64,000 bases of DNA, from assembly GCA_946413585.1 (NCBI GenBank), contig CAMKLG010000001.1, positions 1-64,000 on the forward strand, read 5' to 3'. Positions within the stretch are counted from its first letter, which is position 1. Every line of letters starts with the position of its first letter. Both the position numbers and the translations under genes were made by a program. The notes beneath the pieces are model-generated. The model ran no database searches. It was not told where the DNA came from and was given only the letters and a program-made list of their open reading frames with translations. The stretch comes from an uncultured Bacteroidales bacterium (GTDB taxonomy: Bacteria > Bacteroidota > Bacteroidia > Bacteroidales > WCHB1-69). This document shows positions 1 through 7,823 of this stretch, one piece after another.

Positions 1-323
1 TCTATTTGTCAGTAATTTACGCGGCAAAGATACGATTATTTAAGAAATCTCTTTTCCAAGCCTTTTAGTCCTAACGGGCTGTTTCGCGAACGGATTAGCC
101 TCTTTTATCCGCACACGGCAGGGATAATTCCCAATTCTACCTGGAAAAGTACTTATTGCAAAAAACAAACATGCAAAACTTGAGTATTGTTTTAAATTAC
201 CACCTGCAAAGATACAATTTTGTTTCAAAATACCACATACAAAAAAGTGTGTTTGTCACAAAATGACAGATACATACAATGTACCAGCTTGTTCGTGCCA
301 GCTCCAAAAAGCGTACACGAAAC
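1..323. other. Non-coding left edge with two minus-strand promoter-like boxes
   Basis: I see no convincing gene here. Two copies of the Bacteroidetes -7 motif (TATCTTTG on the minus strand) lie at 25-32 and 207-214, both reading leftwards. The first probably serves a gene beyond the left edge. The second would start a transcript across about 30-200; the short open frame there (62 codons) begins on top of the -7 box, so it is unlikely to be translated as such. An untranslated RNA or gene remnant is possible but unsupported. Confidence 0.4.
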
Positions 324-393
324 CTATTTCAGCCCCCACACCACATTTACATTGTCGCTGACCACCAGGTCGTCGGGAGTGATGTCGAGACTG

Positions 394-744
394 TCAACCG
401 TGCTGGCTGTCCTTCCTCCGTATCCTCACCGTCAGCTGGATTTGCTCCTCAGGATGCTCCTCGGGGGCGATGCGGCTGATGCGGCAGTCGAAGAGGTCGT
501 CGTGGCCCATGTCGAAGAAGGAGGCGAGACTGCGGTTGTCGCCACGGGGTATGTAGCCGAGGAGGAAGTCCTCGCCGTCGCTGTTGAAGATGACCTGCAC
601 GGCCTCGGGGTCGTAGCGGTTGTCGGCCTCGCGCCCCAAACGCAACGGCATCCCGACACGCAGCCGGTCCCAAACAAGGTCTGCTTCATGATACTTGCGG
701 CCCGCCAAGTGGCAGCCCAGATAGAATTTGCTTTTCTCTTTCAT
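394..744 (-). CDS. HIRAN domain protein, probably frameshifted near its C-terminus
   Basis: A short protein (about 116 residues from this start) that is essentially one HIRAN domain, a fold known to bind DNA ends or single-stranded DNA in repair helicases and found alone in many Bacteroidetes. Visible family motifs: an early LAGRKYH strand, READNRYDPEAVQV, and LGYIPRGDN followed by a DMGHDDLF segment. The start at 744 is chosen because a -7 box (TAATTTTG, minus, 772-779) lies just upstream and inside the longer frame. The frame stops at 394-396, but the +1 frame continues with plausible codons to a stop at 324-326 (tail STVDSLDITPDDLVVSDNV...), so one base may have been gained or lost near 400-410. 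Function here is unknown; lone HIRAN proteins are often linked to DNA repair by inference only. Confidence 0.75.
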   Translation of the reverse strand: MKEKSKFYLGCHLAGRKYHEADLVWDRLRVGMPLRLGREADNRYDPEAVQVIFNSDGEDFLLGYIPRGDNRSLASFFDMGHDDLFDCRISRIAPEEHPEEQIQLTVRIRRKDSQHG

Positions 745-771
745 AATCTTGTCGCTTTTAATTTCATGCGG

Positions 772-779
772 CAAAATTA
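772..779 (-). promoter_or_regulatory. -7 promoter box for the HIRAN gene
   Basis: TAATTTTG on the minus strand matches the Bacteroidetes TAnnTTTG -7 element and sits 28 nt before the chosen ATG at 744. No clear -33 TTTG at the usual spacing. Confidence 0.45.
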
Positions 780-820
780 CCACTCGACTGCGCCAAAAAG
801 CGGACCAATAAAGAAAAAAC

Positions 821-1093
821 CTATTTCACCAGCCACCACACCGCCAGCGCCACCTGCGCCGCCAGTATCGCCGGCACGCCGTACTTGAACTTCTTGTGCT
901 GGGTCTTGTGGCGCCAGACCTTCATCCCCAACCACGCCCCGACGCTGCCGCCGATGGCTGCCAATCCCAACAGAGCACTCTCCGGGATGCGCCAACGCTT
1001 GTGCTGCGCCTTCCACTTGTCGATGCCGTACACGATGAAGGTGACCACCGTGATGGCCGCCAAATAGATCAGAATCAGATGCTTCGCTTCCAT
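821..1093 (-). CDS. DUF1294 family small membrane protein
   Basis: A 90-residue integral membrane protein of the DUF1294 family. An N-terminal hydrophobic helix (about residues 6-22) is followed by the family core YGIDKWKAQHKRWRIPE, then LLGLAAIGGSVGAWLGM and the HKTQHKKF segment, and a final hydrophobic helix. The biochemical role of the family is not known. It lies 4 nt downstream of the ogt stop codon, so the two are almost certainly co-transcribed from the promoter at 1728-1757. Confidence 0.88.
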   Translation of the reverse strand: MEAKHLILIYLAAITVVTFIVYGIDKWKAQHKRWRIPESALLGLAAIGGSVGAWLGMKVWRHKTQHKKFKYGVPAILAAQVALAVWWLVK

Positions 1094-1097
1094 AACG

Positions 1098-1709
1098 TTA
1101 AAACAGCGTTGGTTCCCAATTTTGGAGGCCTGCGCTCTTGGCGTTGGACTGTGCCTCCAGATTCAAGAGTTTGATCTTGCGGGAGACACCCCACCGATAG
1201 CCGCCGAGGGTGCCGTTGGAGCAGACCGCGCGGTGGCAGGGCACGATGCACATCACCGGGTTGGCACCGACCGCCTGTCCCACCGGCCTCGCAGCACGCG
1301 GCCGGCGAATCCGCTCGGCGATGTGCCGGTAGGTGGTCACCATGCCGCCGGGAATGTCGAGCAAATCCCGCCACACCTCCAACTGGAACGGCGTGCCATA
1401 CAAATGCAGGCAAAGACTCGAGACCTTGTCATCATGGCGACGGAGCAGCAAAAGAGCCTTTTTATGCAGGGCGACGACACGGTTGCGGAACCGCGCCTTG
1501 GAAAAATGCCGCCTCAACGTCGCCTCGGGTTGCCACTTTTCGGCAGCGGGCATCAGGAAACAAATGCCTTTGGGTGTCGAGGCAATCAAAACGCGCCCGA
1601 CGGGGGTGGACTGGATGCTGTAACTGATGGCAAGAGGCTTCTCCCTGCCCAAATACTCCTCCCGCGTCATCGGTTCAATCCAGATGCGGCAATGTTTTTT
1701 ATCGTTCAT
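1098..1709 (-). CDS. ogt: Methylated-DNA--[protein]-cysteine S-methyltransferase
   Basis: Repairs O6-alkylguanine (and O4-alkylthymine) by irreversible transfer of the alkyl group to its own cysteine. The C-terminal DNA-binding/catalytic domain is clear: GTPFQLEVWRDLL, the helix-turn-helix VTTYRHIAERI, then the active-site motif IVPCHRAV with the acceptor Cys, followed by GTLGGYRWG. The N-terminal half (about 90 residues) is the usual ribonuclease-H-like domain. I start at the ATG at 1709 (203 residues): the longer frame back to 1778 would overlap the divergent hemW start and the ogt promoter. No AraC-type or metal-binding Ada domain is present, so this is an Ogt-type enzyme. Confidence 0.93.
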   Translation of the reverse strand: MNDKKHCRIWIEPMTREEYLGREKPLAISYSIQSTPVGRVLIASTPKGICFLMPAAEKWQPEATLRRHFSKARFRNRVVALHKKALLLLRRHDDKVSSLCLHLYGTPFQLEVWRDLLDIPGGMVTTYRHIAERIRRPRAARPVGQAVGANPVMCIVPCHRAVCSNGTLGGYRWGVSRKIKLLNLEAQSNAKSAGLQNWEPTLF

Positions 1710-1727
1710 TTCAAGCGAATTAGACTG

Positions 1728-1757
1728 CAAAAATACAAAATTATGCACATCGTCAAA
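1728..1757 (-). promoter_or_regulatory. Promoter of ogt-DUF1294
   Basis: Minus-strand -7 box TATTTTTG (1728-1735) and a TTTG -33 box (1754-1757) separated by 18 nt, close to the Bacteroidetes consensus spacing. It lies back to back with the hemW promoter. Confidence 0.55.
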
Positions 1758-1764
1758 AAAAACG

Positions 1765-1772
1765 TACTTTTG
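1765..1772 (+). promoter_or_regulatory. -7 promoter box of hemW, almost leaderless
   Basis: TACTTTTG matches TAnnTTTG and ends only 4 nt before the hemW ATG at 1777, so the transcript must have a very short or no 5' leader, or the start lies further downstream. Confidence 0.45.
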
Positions 1773-1776
1773 CCGC

Positions 1777-2928
1777 ATGAAAGAAAAAAGCGGCCTTTAC
1801 ATCCACGTCCCGTTCTGCAAGTCCAAGTGCGTCTATTGCGGATTCTATTCCACCGTGAACCATCGGGAGATAGAGAAATTCCTGTCCGCGCTGTCTGAGG
1901 AGATGACCCTGCGTAAAGAAGAGAGCGCAGGAAAAGCCATCCGCACCGTCTATTTCGGCGGCGGAACCCCATCGTTGTTGCCACCGTCTCAGCTACAATA
2001 TATTCTCGACGGCATACACCGGCACTACGACATCGACCCGGACGCGGAAATCACCATCGAGGCCAATCCAGAACAACTCACATTGGATTTCTGCATGGGA
2101 CTTAGAACTTTGGGATTCAACAGAATAAGCATCGGCATACAATCCTTCCATGATGAGATTCTGCAATTTTTAGGACGGAAACATACCGCCAAAGAGGCCA
2201 TGCAAGCGGTGGAAAACGCGCATAAAGCCGGTTTTGACAATATTTCCATCGACTTGATTTACGGCGTCAACGAGCGAGACAACACATTGTGGTTAAAAGA
2301 GTTAGAAACCGCGTTTGCCATGCCCATACGGCACTTTTCCGCCTATGCGCTCACCGTGGAAGAGAACTCGCTGCTCTACCGCCGCATCCGTCAGCACAAA
2401 ACCGTGGAACCGGATGAGGATTTGGCTTCCGTACAATATGCCATACTGTCGGAAACGGTCGCGAAGTCGCGGTTCGCGCAGTACGAGGTTTCCAATTTCG
2501 CAGTAAAGGGCTGGGAATCACGACACAACTCCGCCTACTGGGACCGCACACCCTACCTCGGGCTCGGTCCGGCGGCGCACTCCTTCGACGGCACACACCG
2601 CTCCTGGAACGCCCCTACCTTATCGGACTACTTCGCCCAAATCGAGCAACGGAAACCCTTCCACGAACGCGAAACCCTCACCGATACAGATCATTACAAC
2701 GAGTACCTGCTTCTACGGCTGCGCACCCGCGCCGGCATCGACTTGCGGGAGATGGAAGCGCTTTTCGGGCGGGAGCGCACGGGCGGTCTGCTCCGGCATT
2801 TCGAGACGGACGTGGACACCCGCTACTACGAATGCACCCCCGACCGCCTGAGACTGACCACAGAGGGACTCTGGTTCGCGGACGGGATTGCGGGGGACTT
2901 GTTCGAAATCGAAGAAAAAAGATTTTAA
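1777..2928 (+). CDS. hemW: HemW-type radical SAM protein
   Basis: 383-residue member of the HemN/HemW (coproporphyrinogen III oxidase-like) radical SAM family. The start MKEKSGLYIHVPFCK is chosen because HemW proteins begin with this strand; it is followed at once by the 4Fe-4S/SAM motif CKSKCVYCGF (Cx3Cx2C). YFGGGTPSLL and EANPEQLT are SAM-binding segments, SIGIQSFHDEILQFLGRKH is typical, and NSAYWDRTPYLGLGPAAHSF is the HemW hallmark. HemW is now understood as a haem-binding protein/haem chaperone rather than a true coproporphyrinogen dehydrogenase, which needs one more N-terminal Cys context. It is transcribed divergently from ogt. Confidence 0.93.
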   Translation: MKEKSGLYIHVPFCKSKCVYCGFYSTVNHREIEKFLSALSEEMTLRKEESAGKAIRTVYFGGGTPSLLPPSQLQYILDGIHRHYDIDPDAEITIEANPEQLTLDFCMGLRTLGFNRISIGIQSFHDEILQFLGRKHTAKEAMQAVENAHKAGFDNISIDLIYGVNERDNTLWLKELETAFAMPIRHFSAYALTVEENSLLYRRIRQHKTVEPDEDLASVQYAILSETVAKSRFAQYEVSNFAVKGWESRHNSAYWDRTPYLGLGPAAHSFDGTHRSWNAPTLSDYFAQIEQRKPFHERETLTDTDHYNEYLLLRLRTRAGIDLREMEALFGRERTGGLLRHFETDVDTRYYECTPDRLRLTTEGLWFADGIAGDLFEIEEKRF

Positions 2929-2936
2929 TTCTGGCA

Positions 2937-2967
2937 TTGATTAGTATTAAAAATAATACTATCTTTG
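2937..2967 (+). promoter_or_regulatory. Promoter of hicAB
   Basis: TTG at 2937-2939 and TATCTTTG at 2960-2967 are separated by 20 nt, a good match to the Bacteroidetes -33/-7 promoter, 19 nt ahead of the hicA ATG. Confidence 0.6.
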
Positions 2968-2986
2968 CCGCGATTTATATTCACGT

Positions 2987-3181
2987 ATGAAAACAAAAAA
3001 AGTTAAAGAAGTCATCAAGATGCTCGAAAAGGACGGGTGGTACCTCGCCTACACGAAAGGAGACCATCGGCAATACAAACACCCGATAAAAAAGGGAAAG
3101 GTTACAGTAAACAAAAAGCTGTCAGACGATTTAGATGACTTTTATTTAAGCAGCATTTTCAAACAAGCAGGCTGGAAATAA
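2987..3181 (+). CDS. hicA: HicA-type mRNA interferase toxin
   Basis: A 64-residue basic protein of the HicA (YcfA) family: translation-independent mRNA interferase with a dsRNA-binding-like fold. Family features are the opening KVKEVIKMLEKDGW and the catalytic-His strand TKGDHRQYKHP, then the strand GKVTVNKK. The length is normal for the family. The antitoxin gene follows after a 19-nt gap, so the pair forms a type II toxin-antitoxin operon with its own promoter. The key His is present, so the toxin looks intact. Confidence 0.9.
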   Translation: MKTKKVKEVIKMLEKDGWYLAYTKGDHRQYKHPIKKGKVTVNKKLSDDLDDFYLSSIFKQAGWK

Positions 3182-3200
3182 ACATTGAATAAGAACAATT

Positions 3201-3611
3201 ATGGAAAAGATAATAGTATCAGTGGATTGGTGCGGTAAAAATTACGCCGCATATATTTGTGACGAAAGAATTGGCGGTGTAGTGCTTGCCACCGGAAAAA
3301 CTTTCGAGGATTTGCAAAAAGACGCTGAAGAGGGTGTTCGCACCCAGATTGAAGGTTGTCTTTTGGACAATGACCCCATACCCGAAGCCATTCAACGAGG
3401 CGAATACACACTTGAATATGAGAAAAGAATAAGTGCAATTCTGCATGAGGCGCAGCAATACACCACATTGTCTGCCCTCAGCAGAATAACCGGTATCAAG
3501 CACGCGCAACTGTCACACTACGCCAATGCCGTTTCCCAGCCACGGCCAGCCCAACGGACACGCATCCTCGAAGGCATCCATAAGATAGGAGAATCCTGCC
3601 TAGCATTATAA
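3201..3611 (+). CDS. hicB: HicB-type antitoxin
   Basis: 136 residues. The N-terminal half is the HicB fold (VSVDWCGKNYAAYI, then GVVLATGKTFEDLQKDAEEGV), which neutralises HicA; the C-terminal half (about residues 90-136) is a helix-turn-helix DNA-binding segment (LSALSRITGIKHAQLSHYANAV) that likely binds the operon promoter for autorepression. Toxin-first order is normal for hicAB. Confidence 0.88.
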   Translation: MEKIIVSVDWCGKNYAAYICDERIGGVVLATGKTFEDLQKDAEEGVRTQIEGCLLDNDPIPEAIQRGEYTLEYEKRISAILHEAQQYTTLSALSRITGIKHAQLSHYANAVSQPRPAQRTRILEGIHKIGESCLAL

Positions 3612-3646
3612 CAATTCTTGATTTAAGAAATTATAAACATCCAAAT

Positions 3647-5281
3647 ATGAAAAAGATCACCCTTTTGACTATCATCATCGCGGCCGTCGTGCTATTCGGC
3701 TGCCAGAAACCCAAAGCCATCGTGGTGGTGCCCGAGCCAGTCGAAGTCACCCCCAAAGGCGGGCAGTTCACCATCGACGACAAGACGATGCTCTGCTTCG
3801 ACAACCTCGGCGCAAACGGCACCGAAACCTCGAAAATGATCCGCGAGCTCTATGAAAGCTACTTCAAGATCCGTCCGAACCTGGGCGACGCCGAAAGTGC
3901 CAAGAAGAATTCCATCTTGTTCTCTATCAGCAAGAAAGAGATCAAAGACATCGGCGACGAGGGCTATGTGTTAGAGGTGAAAGCCAAGCGCATCACGGTA
4001 GAGGCGAACACCACCGCCGGACTGTTCTACGGCATGCAGACACTGCTGCAGCTCGCCGGCACCGACAAGTTGGCCGACAGCAAGACCTTCGCCGTGCCTT
4101 GCTGCCAAATCACCGACTACCCGCGCTTTGGCTACCGCGGCGCCCACCTCGACGTGTCGCGCCACTTCTTCGACACCGCCTTCGTGAAGAAGTACATCGA
4201 CCTGCTGGCCTACTACAAAATCAACAAGTTCCACTGGCACCTCACCGATGACCACGGTTGGCGCGTGCAAATCGACCAATACCCCGAGCTCACCCGCGTG
4301 GGCGCGTGGCGTCCCGAGCGCACCTCCTGGGACACGCTGCACCCAGTGATGCCCGACGAGCCCATGACCTACGGCGGTTTCTACACCAAAGAACAGATTC
4401 GCGACATCGTACGCTACGCCGCCGCCCGCCACATCGACATCATCCCTGAAATCGAAATTCCCGGCCACTGCAGTGCCATCCTCGCCGCCTACCCGCAGTA
4501 CGCCTGCGACGACTATCCCTACACCGTGGCCGTGGGTCCCTACTGGCCGCCCAAAGCCATCATGTGCGCCGGCAACGACGGCGTGCTCACCTTCTACAAG
4601 AACGTGCTCACTGAAGTGGCCGAACTCTTCCCCTACCCGCTCATCCACATCGGCGGCGACGAGGCCTTCAACGACAACTGGCAGGTCTGTCCGAAATGCC
4701 AGCAACGTATTCAAGACAAGGGACTTAGAAATGAGTTTGAGCTGCAACAATGGCTGATGAACCAGATCGAGCATCACCTGGATTCGCTCGGCAAGAAGGC
4801 CATCATTTGGGACGACATCGTGTCGGACGACATGGTGAACACCTCCACCATCATGTGCTGGCAGGGCCTCGACGTGGCGAAGACCGCCGCCAAGCACGGC
4901 AACGACGTCATCATGTGCCCGACCACGCATTGCTACTTCAACTACTACCAAAGCAAGGACAAGGACGAGCGGCTCTGCATGGAGGGTTACGTCTCCTTGG
5001 GCAAGGCCTACTCCTTCGACCCGATGCCGGAGGGCTTGAGCGAAGCGCAGCAGAAGCACATCCTCGGTGGACAATGCAACCTCTGGACCGAGTTCGTGAA
5101 CGACCCCGAAACGGCCGAATACATGATCATGCCGCGTCTGTTCGCCCTCTCTGAGTGCGTCTGGAGCCCGAAAGAGAAGAAAGATCCGAAGAAATTCGCC
5201 ACCAAGGTCGATTTTGAGCGAAATTTGATGAAGAAGTTGGGATACAGGCCATCGAACAGAACGGTGATGGAGCTGGAATAG
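3647..5281 (+). CDS. GH20 beta-N-acetylhexosaminidase lipoprotein
   Basis: 544 residues. A lipoprotein signal peptide (ILLTII... ending in lipobox LFGC, Cys at about residue 19) predicts attachment to the membrane, probably the outer membrane. Residues about 30-150 are the GH20b-type N-domain; the TIM barrel starts at FGYRGAHLDVSRHFF and contains INKFHWHLTDDHGWRVQI, IDIIPEIEIPGHCSA and the catalytic pair HIGGDEAF (Asp338-Glu339), in which Asp positions the substrate acetamido group and Glu is the acid/base. It removes terminal GlcNAc/GalNAc from glycans. It follows hicB by 35 nt but no own TAnnTTTG box is seen, and no sugar-uptake genes accompany it. The gene is rich in C/G-ending codons. Confidence 0.94.
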   Translation: MKKITLLTIIIAAVVLFGCQKPKAIVVVPEPVEVTPKGGQFTIDDKTMLCFDNLGANGTETSKMIRELYESYFKIRPNLGDAESAKKNSILFSISKKEIKDIGDEGYVLEVKAKRITVEANTTAGLFYGMQTLLQLAGTDKLADSKTFAVPCCQITDYPRFGYRGAHLDVSRHFFDTAFVKKYIDLLAYYKINKFHWHLTDDHGWRVQIDQYPELTRVGAWRPERTSWDTLHPVMPDEPMTYGGFYTKEQIRDIVRYAAARHIDIIPEIEIPGHCSAILAAYPQYACDDYPYTVAVGPYWPPKAIMCAGNDGVLTFYKNVLTEVAELFPYPLIHIGGDEAFNDNWQVCPKCQQRIQDKGLRNEFELQQWLMNQIEHHLDSLGKKAIIWDDIVSDDMVNTSTIMCWQGLDVAKTAAKHGNDVIMCPTTHCYFNYYQSKDKDERLCMEGYVSLGKAYSFDPMPEGLSEAQQKHILGGQCNLWTEFVNDPETAEYMIMPRLFALSECVWSPKEKKDPKKFATKVDFERNLMKKLGYRPSNRTVMELE

Positions 5282-5318
5282 TTCAATGAAAAATGAAGAA
5301 TGTAAAATGAAGAATATT

Positions 5319-5350
5319 GGGGCTGTCCAGTGGGGCGGCCTCTTTTTTTT
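5319..5350 (+). terminator. Rho-independent terminator after the hexosaminidase gene
   Basis: GGGGCTG (5319-5325) pairs with CGGCCTC (5336-5342, with two G-T pairs) around a 10-nt loop and is followed by eight T. Confidence 0.65.
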
Positions 5351-5449
5351 GCGAAAATGCCATACGCAAATTAACTAATGTTAGTTAAAATTTAATTCCG
5401 TTATTTTCAACTATCTAATTATCAGCAATAAAAAAATCCTACCAAGTCA

Positions 5450-5480
5450 TTGGCATACATAAAAAAATATTATATCTTTG
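5450..5480 (+). promoter_or_regulatory. Promoter of the DUF5618 gene
   Basis: TTG (5450-5452), 20-nt spacer, TATCTTTG (5473-5480): a good Bacteroidetes promoter 36 nt upstream of the ATG at 5517. Confidence 0.6.
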
Positions 5481-5516
5481 CAGCATCATTTTTATAAACA
5501 AAAAGAATCAAGAATC

Positions 5517-5918
5517 ATGGAAAAGAAAGATCCCATTGAAGAAGCCCGAAGGTATGTGGCAAACGCGAAAGAGATTATCAAGAATGCGAACTATGACCCT
5601 GAAACAAAGTCATACGAAGACCGCAAATACATCAAGACGGCAGGCGACATCCTATGGAAAGGATGTCTGATCGCGCTTGACGCTGTCCTGCCTATTCGCA
5701 ACGGCAAAGGACGGCCATCAATAGAGAAATACAAAGCAGCAGCAGGAAAGCGAGATCGCAAGCTTCTGCAATTCATCAACATCGGCTATGACACCATGCA
5801 CCTCGTAATGGGCTACGACGGGAACAGAAACAAAAATGTTTGCGACACGGGCTTTGAAAACGCCAACGCCATCATAGATCGGTGCGCGACACTCTATCCT
5901 GGAACGCCGTGTGCGTGA
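5517..5918 (+). CDS. DUF5618 family protein
   Basis: 133 residues starting MEKKDPIEEARRYV; the longer frame back to 5478 begins inside the -7 box and is rejected. The whole protein fits the Bacteroidetes family DUF5618: helical, with KYIKTAGDILWKGCLIALDAVL, and a late IGYDTMHLVMGYDGN motif. Its fold looks HEPN-like (all-helical, small, cytoplasmic), but no function is established. It stands as a single-gene unit, convergent with the next gene. Confidence 0.85.
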   Translation: MEKKDPIEEARRYVANAKEIIKNANYDPETKSYEDRKYIKTAGDILWKGCLIALDAVLPIRNGKGRPSIEKYKAAAGKRDRKLLQFINIGYDTMHLVMGYDGNRNKNVCDTGFENANAIIDRCATLYPGTPCA

Positions 5919-5932
5919 GAACTATCAACGAG

Positions 5933-7063
5933 TTATTCTTCGAAAGCCGACGGCGACCATTCGGACTTCACCACACGACCTGAATCTAACGTAATGGTCT
6001 GTCTTCTATCCACTTTCATTTGTTTCAACCCAAACATATCCTCTTCCTCCTTCCCATACTCCACAACAAATTCACCATTCATCCAAAACGCAAAAACGCG
6101 TTTGTTGACAATGCGTTCTGGACGAAACAAATCCGATAGTTTAACACTTTCTTCTTCGTATTCAAACAAGTCCAATCCACTTTGGAGCATCACTTGGGTG
6201 AGAAAGATAGAGTCGTTTTGGATGATCCATGTGCAGACTGGGGCTCCGTTCTTTTTAAAATTTTCCCAACTGAAAGGGAACTGCAGCGGATCGTTATCAT
6301 ACAGCAACAACAGCATGGGGCGGAAATCTCGAGTAGGAAATCGACCCTGATGCCCACCAAATATCACCTGATCATGAGCCAAACCGCTCCGCAAATAATA
6401 GGAAAGATAACATTGGTTGAGATAAACCATCTGATACTTCTCCATCAAATCGGAATCTTTCTTATATTTTTTCTTGAAATCCTTCATTTTCTCCCAATCT
6501 TTCGGCAAAACAGTGACATCCTTCCACATCTTTCCATTACGAAAATAGAGATAACGGACCCATTCCTCAGATGTACCGTTTTTAAGATCCTGATACGTCG
6601 GGGTGACTTCCAAAACTCCCGAAAACCAATCCGCAAATACCGAGCCATCTTTCCCCGGAGCGGCTCCTGACAATGACTGGATACCGAAAAAGGCAGGTTC
6701 GGCCATCGTGTCAATGCGAGTGCTGTCGTTGGGCCAATATGTGCCTGTTCCGCCGAAATGAAAGCGTGAATCCACGGAGACAAGGTAGAGTGCGCTGTCG
6801 CTGACCTGCCAAGTGGCGACATGTCCGCGATAATTTCCCGTGCTATAGCTTCTGAAAGGCGACTCCGTATCCGTGCGAATATAGAGAACCTGCAACGGAG
6901 ATGGATGCCCCCAGTTGACATACAAATCATATTTCTTGCCATTATCAAGAAAGATGTCTGATTCTTGATCGGTGGCGTATGTTGTCATGCAAAACGCCAT
7001 CAACACGACTGTCATTATCGCCCTGAAAAACGTAATTATGCTATTGGAATGGTTGGTATTCAT
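5933..7063 (-). CDS. Secreted protein of unknown function
   Basis: 376 residues. The N-terminus has a hydrophobic stretch (about residues 10-28, IITFFRAIMTVVLMAFCMT) ending in TTYAT, a likely signal peptide; there is no Cys in lipobox position. I do not recognise a domain. The mature part is rich in aromatic residues and short strands (for example YDLYVNWGHP, WVRYLYFRNGKMW) and has a charged central helix (KDFKKKYKKDSDLMEKYQ). There is no T9SS C-terminal domain. A -7 box (TATGTTTG, minus) lies 23 nt upstream of the start. Confidence 0.7.
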   Translation of the reverse strand: MNTNHSNSIITFFRAIMTVVLMAFCMTTYATDQESDIFLDNGKKYDLYVNWGHPSPLQVLYIRTDTESPFRSYSTGNYRGHVATWQVSDSALYLVSVDSRFHFGGTGTYWPNDSTRIDTMAEPAFFGIQSLSGAAPGKDGSVFADWFSGVLEVTPTYQDLKNGTSEEWVRYLYFRNGKMWKDVTVLPKDWEKMKDFKKKYKKDSDLMEKYQMVYLNQCYLSYYLRSGLAHDQVIFGGHQGRFPTRDFRPMLLLLYDNDPLQFPFSWENFKKNGAPVCTWIIQNDSIFLTQVMLQSGLDLFEYEEESVKLSDLFRPERIVNKRVFAFWMNGEFVVEYGKEEEDMFGLKQMKVDRRQTITLDSGRVVKSEWSPSAFEE

Positions 7064-7085
7064 TGTATTAGGATTTTTCTGTCGG

Positions 7086-7093
7086 CAAACATA
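7086..7093 (-). promoter_or_regulatory. -7 promoter box of the secreted unknown gene
   Basis: TATGTTTG on the minus strand, 23 nt before the ATG at 7063. No -33 element at good spacing. Confidence 0.4.
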
Positions 7094-7105
7094 GCAATTT
7101 TATCT

Positions 7106-7750
7106 TTATGTATGACGCAAAAAGGTCAGAAGGATGCACCTTTTTGTAATCACCCCATCTGCTCTCTTCGTCAGCTGGGTTAAGACACTGTCATCAGCAT
7201 AATTGTCAATCAGGACAATGGAACTTTTCGCACTGCGTATCAAATTCGACACAAATTGATAGGCATCAAATATTTGTCCATCAAAGAAAATACCTTGTTT
7301 TGGCGGAAGAGCTTTTTGCACCATCGTTTGAACCTGATTTGTGAGTTTTGCCACTTGGTTTTCAACTTGGTTCATTCTTTGATAGATGGCATAACCACGA
7401 TATAAATACTCTTTTAGTACTTGCGTAGCTCAAATGCGGAAATTGGTCGCTTGAATAGAATTAACTCTGTAGCCGACAGCGATAATCATATCCATATTAT
7501 ACATTGTCATAGTTCGGCAAACGGTTCTGTCTCCTTCCTGCTGAACTATTTCCATTTTGGAAACAGTTGAATTAGTTTGCAACTCTCCTGATTCAAAGAT
7601 GTTTTTAATATGTTTTGAAATTGCTGGTACAGCGGTTCCATAAAGAATTGCCATCTGCTTTTGACTCAACCAAACAGTCTCATTTTCAACAAGAACATCC
7701 AATCTCACTTGAAGGTCTTCCGATTGATATAATTTCATTTCAGTGATCAT
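7106..7750 (-). pseudogene. RhuM-type virulence-family gene, interrupted by an in-frame TGA and truncated
   Basis: The first 106 codons (7430-7750) encode the typical N-terminus of Virulence_RhuM proteins: VWLSQKQMAILYGTAVPAIS, NIFESGEL, NSTVSKMEIVQQEG and NMDMIIAVGYRVNS. It ends in FRI-TGA (7430-7432), exactly where family members have FRIWAT. Reading on in the same frame gives ATQVLKEYLYRGYAIYQRM and then a frame (7106-7375) with SSIVLIDNYADDSVLTQLTKR, the usual downstream part. So one TGG-to-TGA change has split the gene. The 3' end is also lost: after about 214 codons the frame runs into unrelated sequence and stops, whereas relatives are around 300 residues. The biochemical role of RhuM proteins is poorly known; an accessory or mobile origin is common. 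Confidence 0.85.
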
Positions 7751-7774
7751 AATATTTCGTTTTTAAATTGGATG

Positions 7775-7805
7775 CAAAAATACAACAAAAACGACCGCTT
7801 GTCAA
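7775..7805 (-). promoter_or_regulatory. Promoter of the broken RhuM gene
   Basis: Minus-strand TATTTTTG (7775-7782) and TTG (7803-7805) with a 20-nt spacer; 24 nt upstream of the ATG. The promoter seems intact although the gene is not. Confidence 0.5.
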
Positions 7806-7823
7806 GAGGGAAATCGTTTTTTC

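Noticed and set aside
40..228. 62-codon minus-strand frame at the left edge
   Set aside because: Its start overlaps a -7 promoter box and the translation matches nothing I know; I describe the region as non-coding with low confidence.
220..888. 222-codon plus-strand frame over the HIRAN gene
   Set aside because: It is antisense to a recognisable HIRAN domain, with low-complexity Val/Ala/Glu and Pro composition.
3971..5074. 367-codon open frame antisense to the hexosaminidase gene
   Set aside because: Its Val/Gly/His-rich translation is the typical shadow of a C-ending-codon gene; the plus-strand GH20 protein has all catalytic motifs.
7430..7432. TGA in the RhuM gene as selenocysteine
   Set aside because: The family has Trp here, no SECIS-like hairpin stands out after it, and the 3' end is also missing, so a nonsense mutation is simpler.
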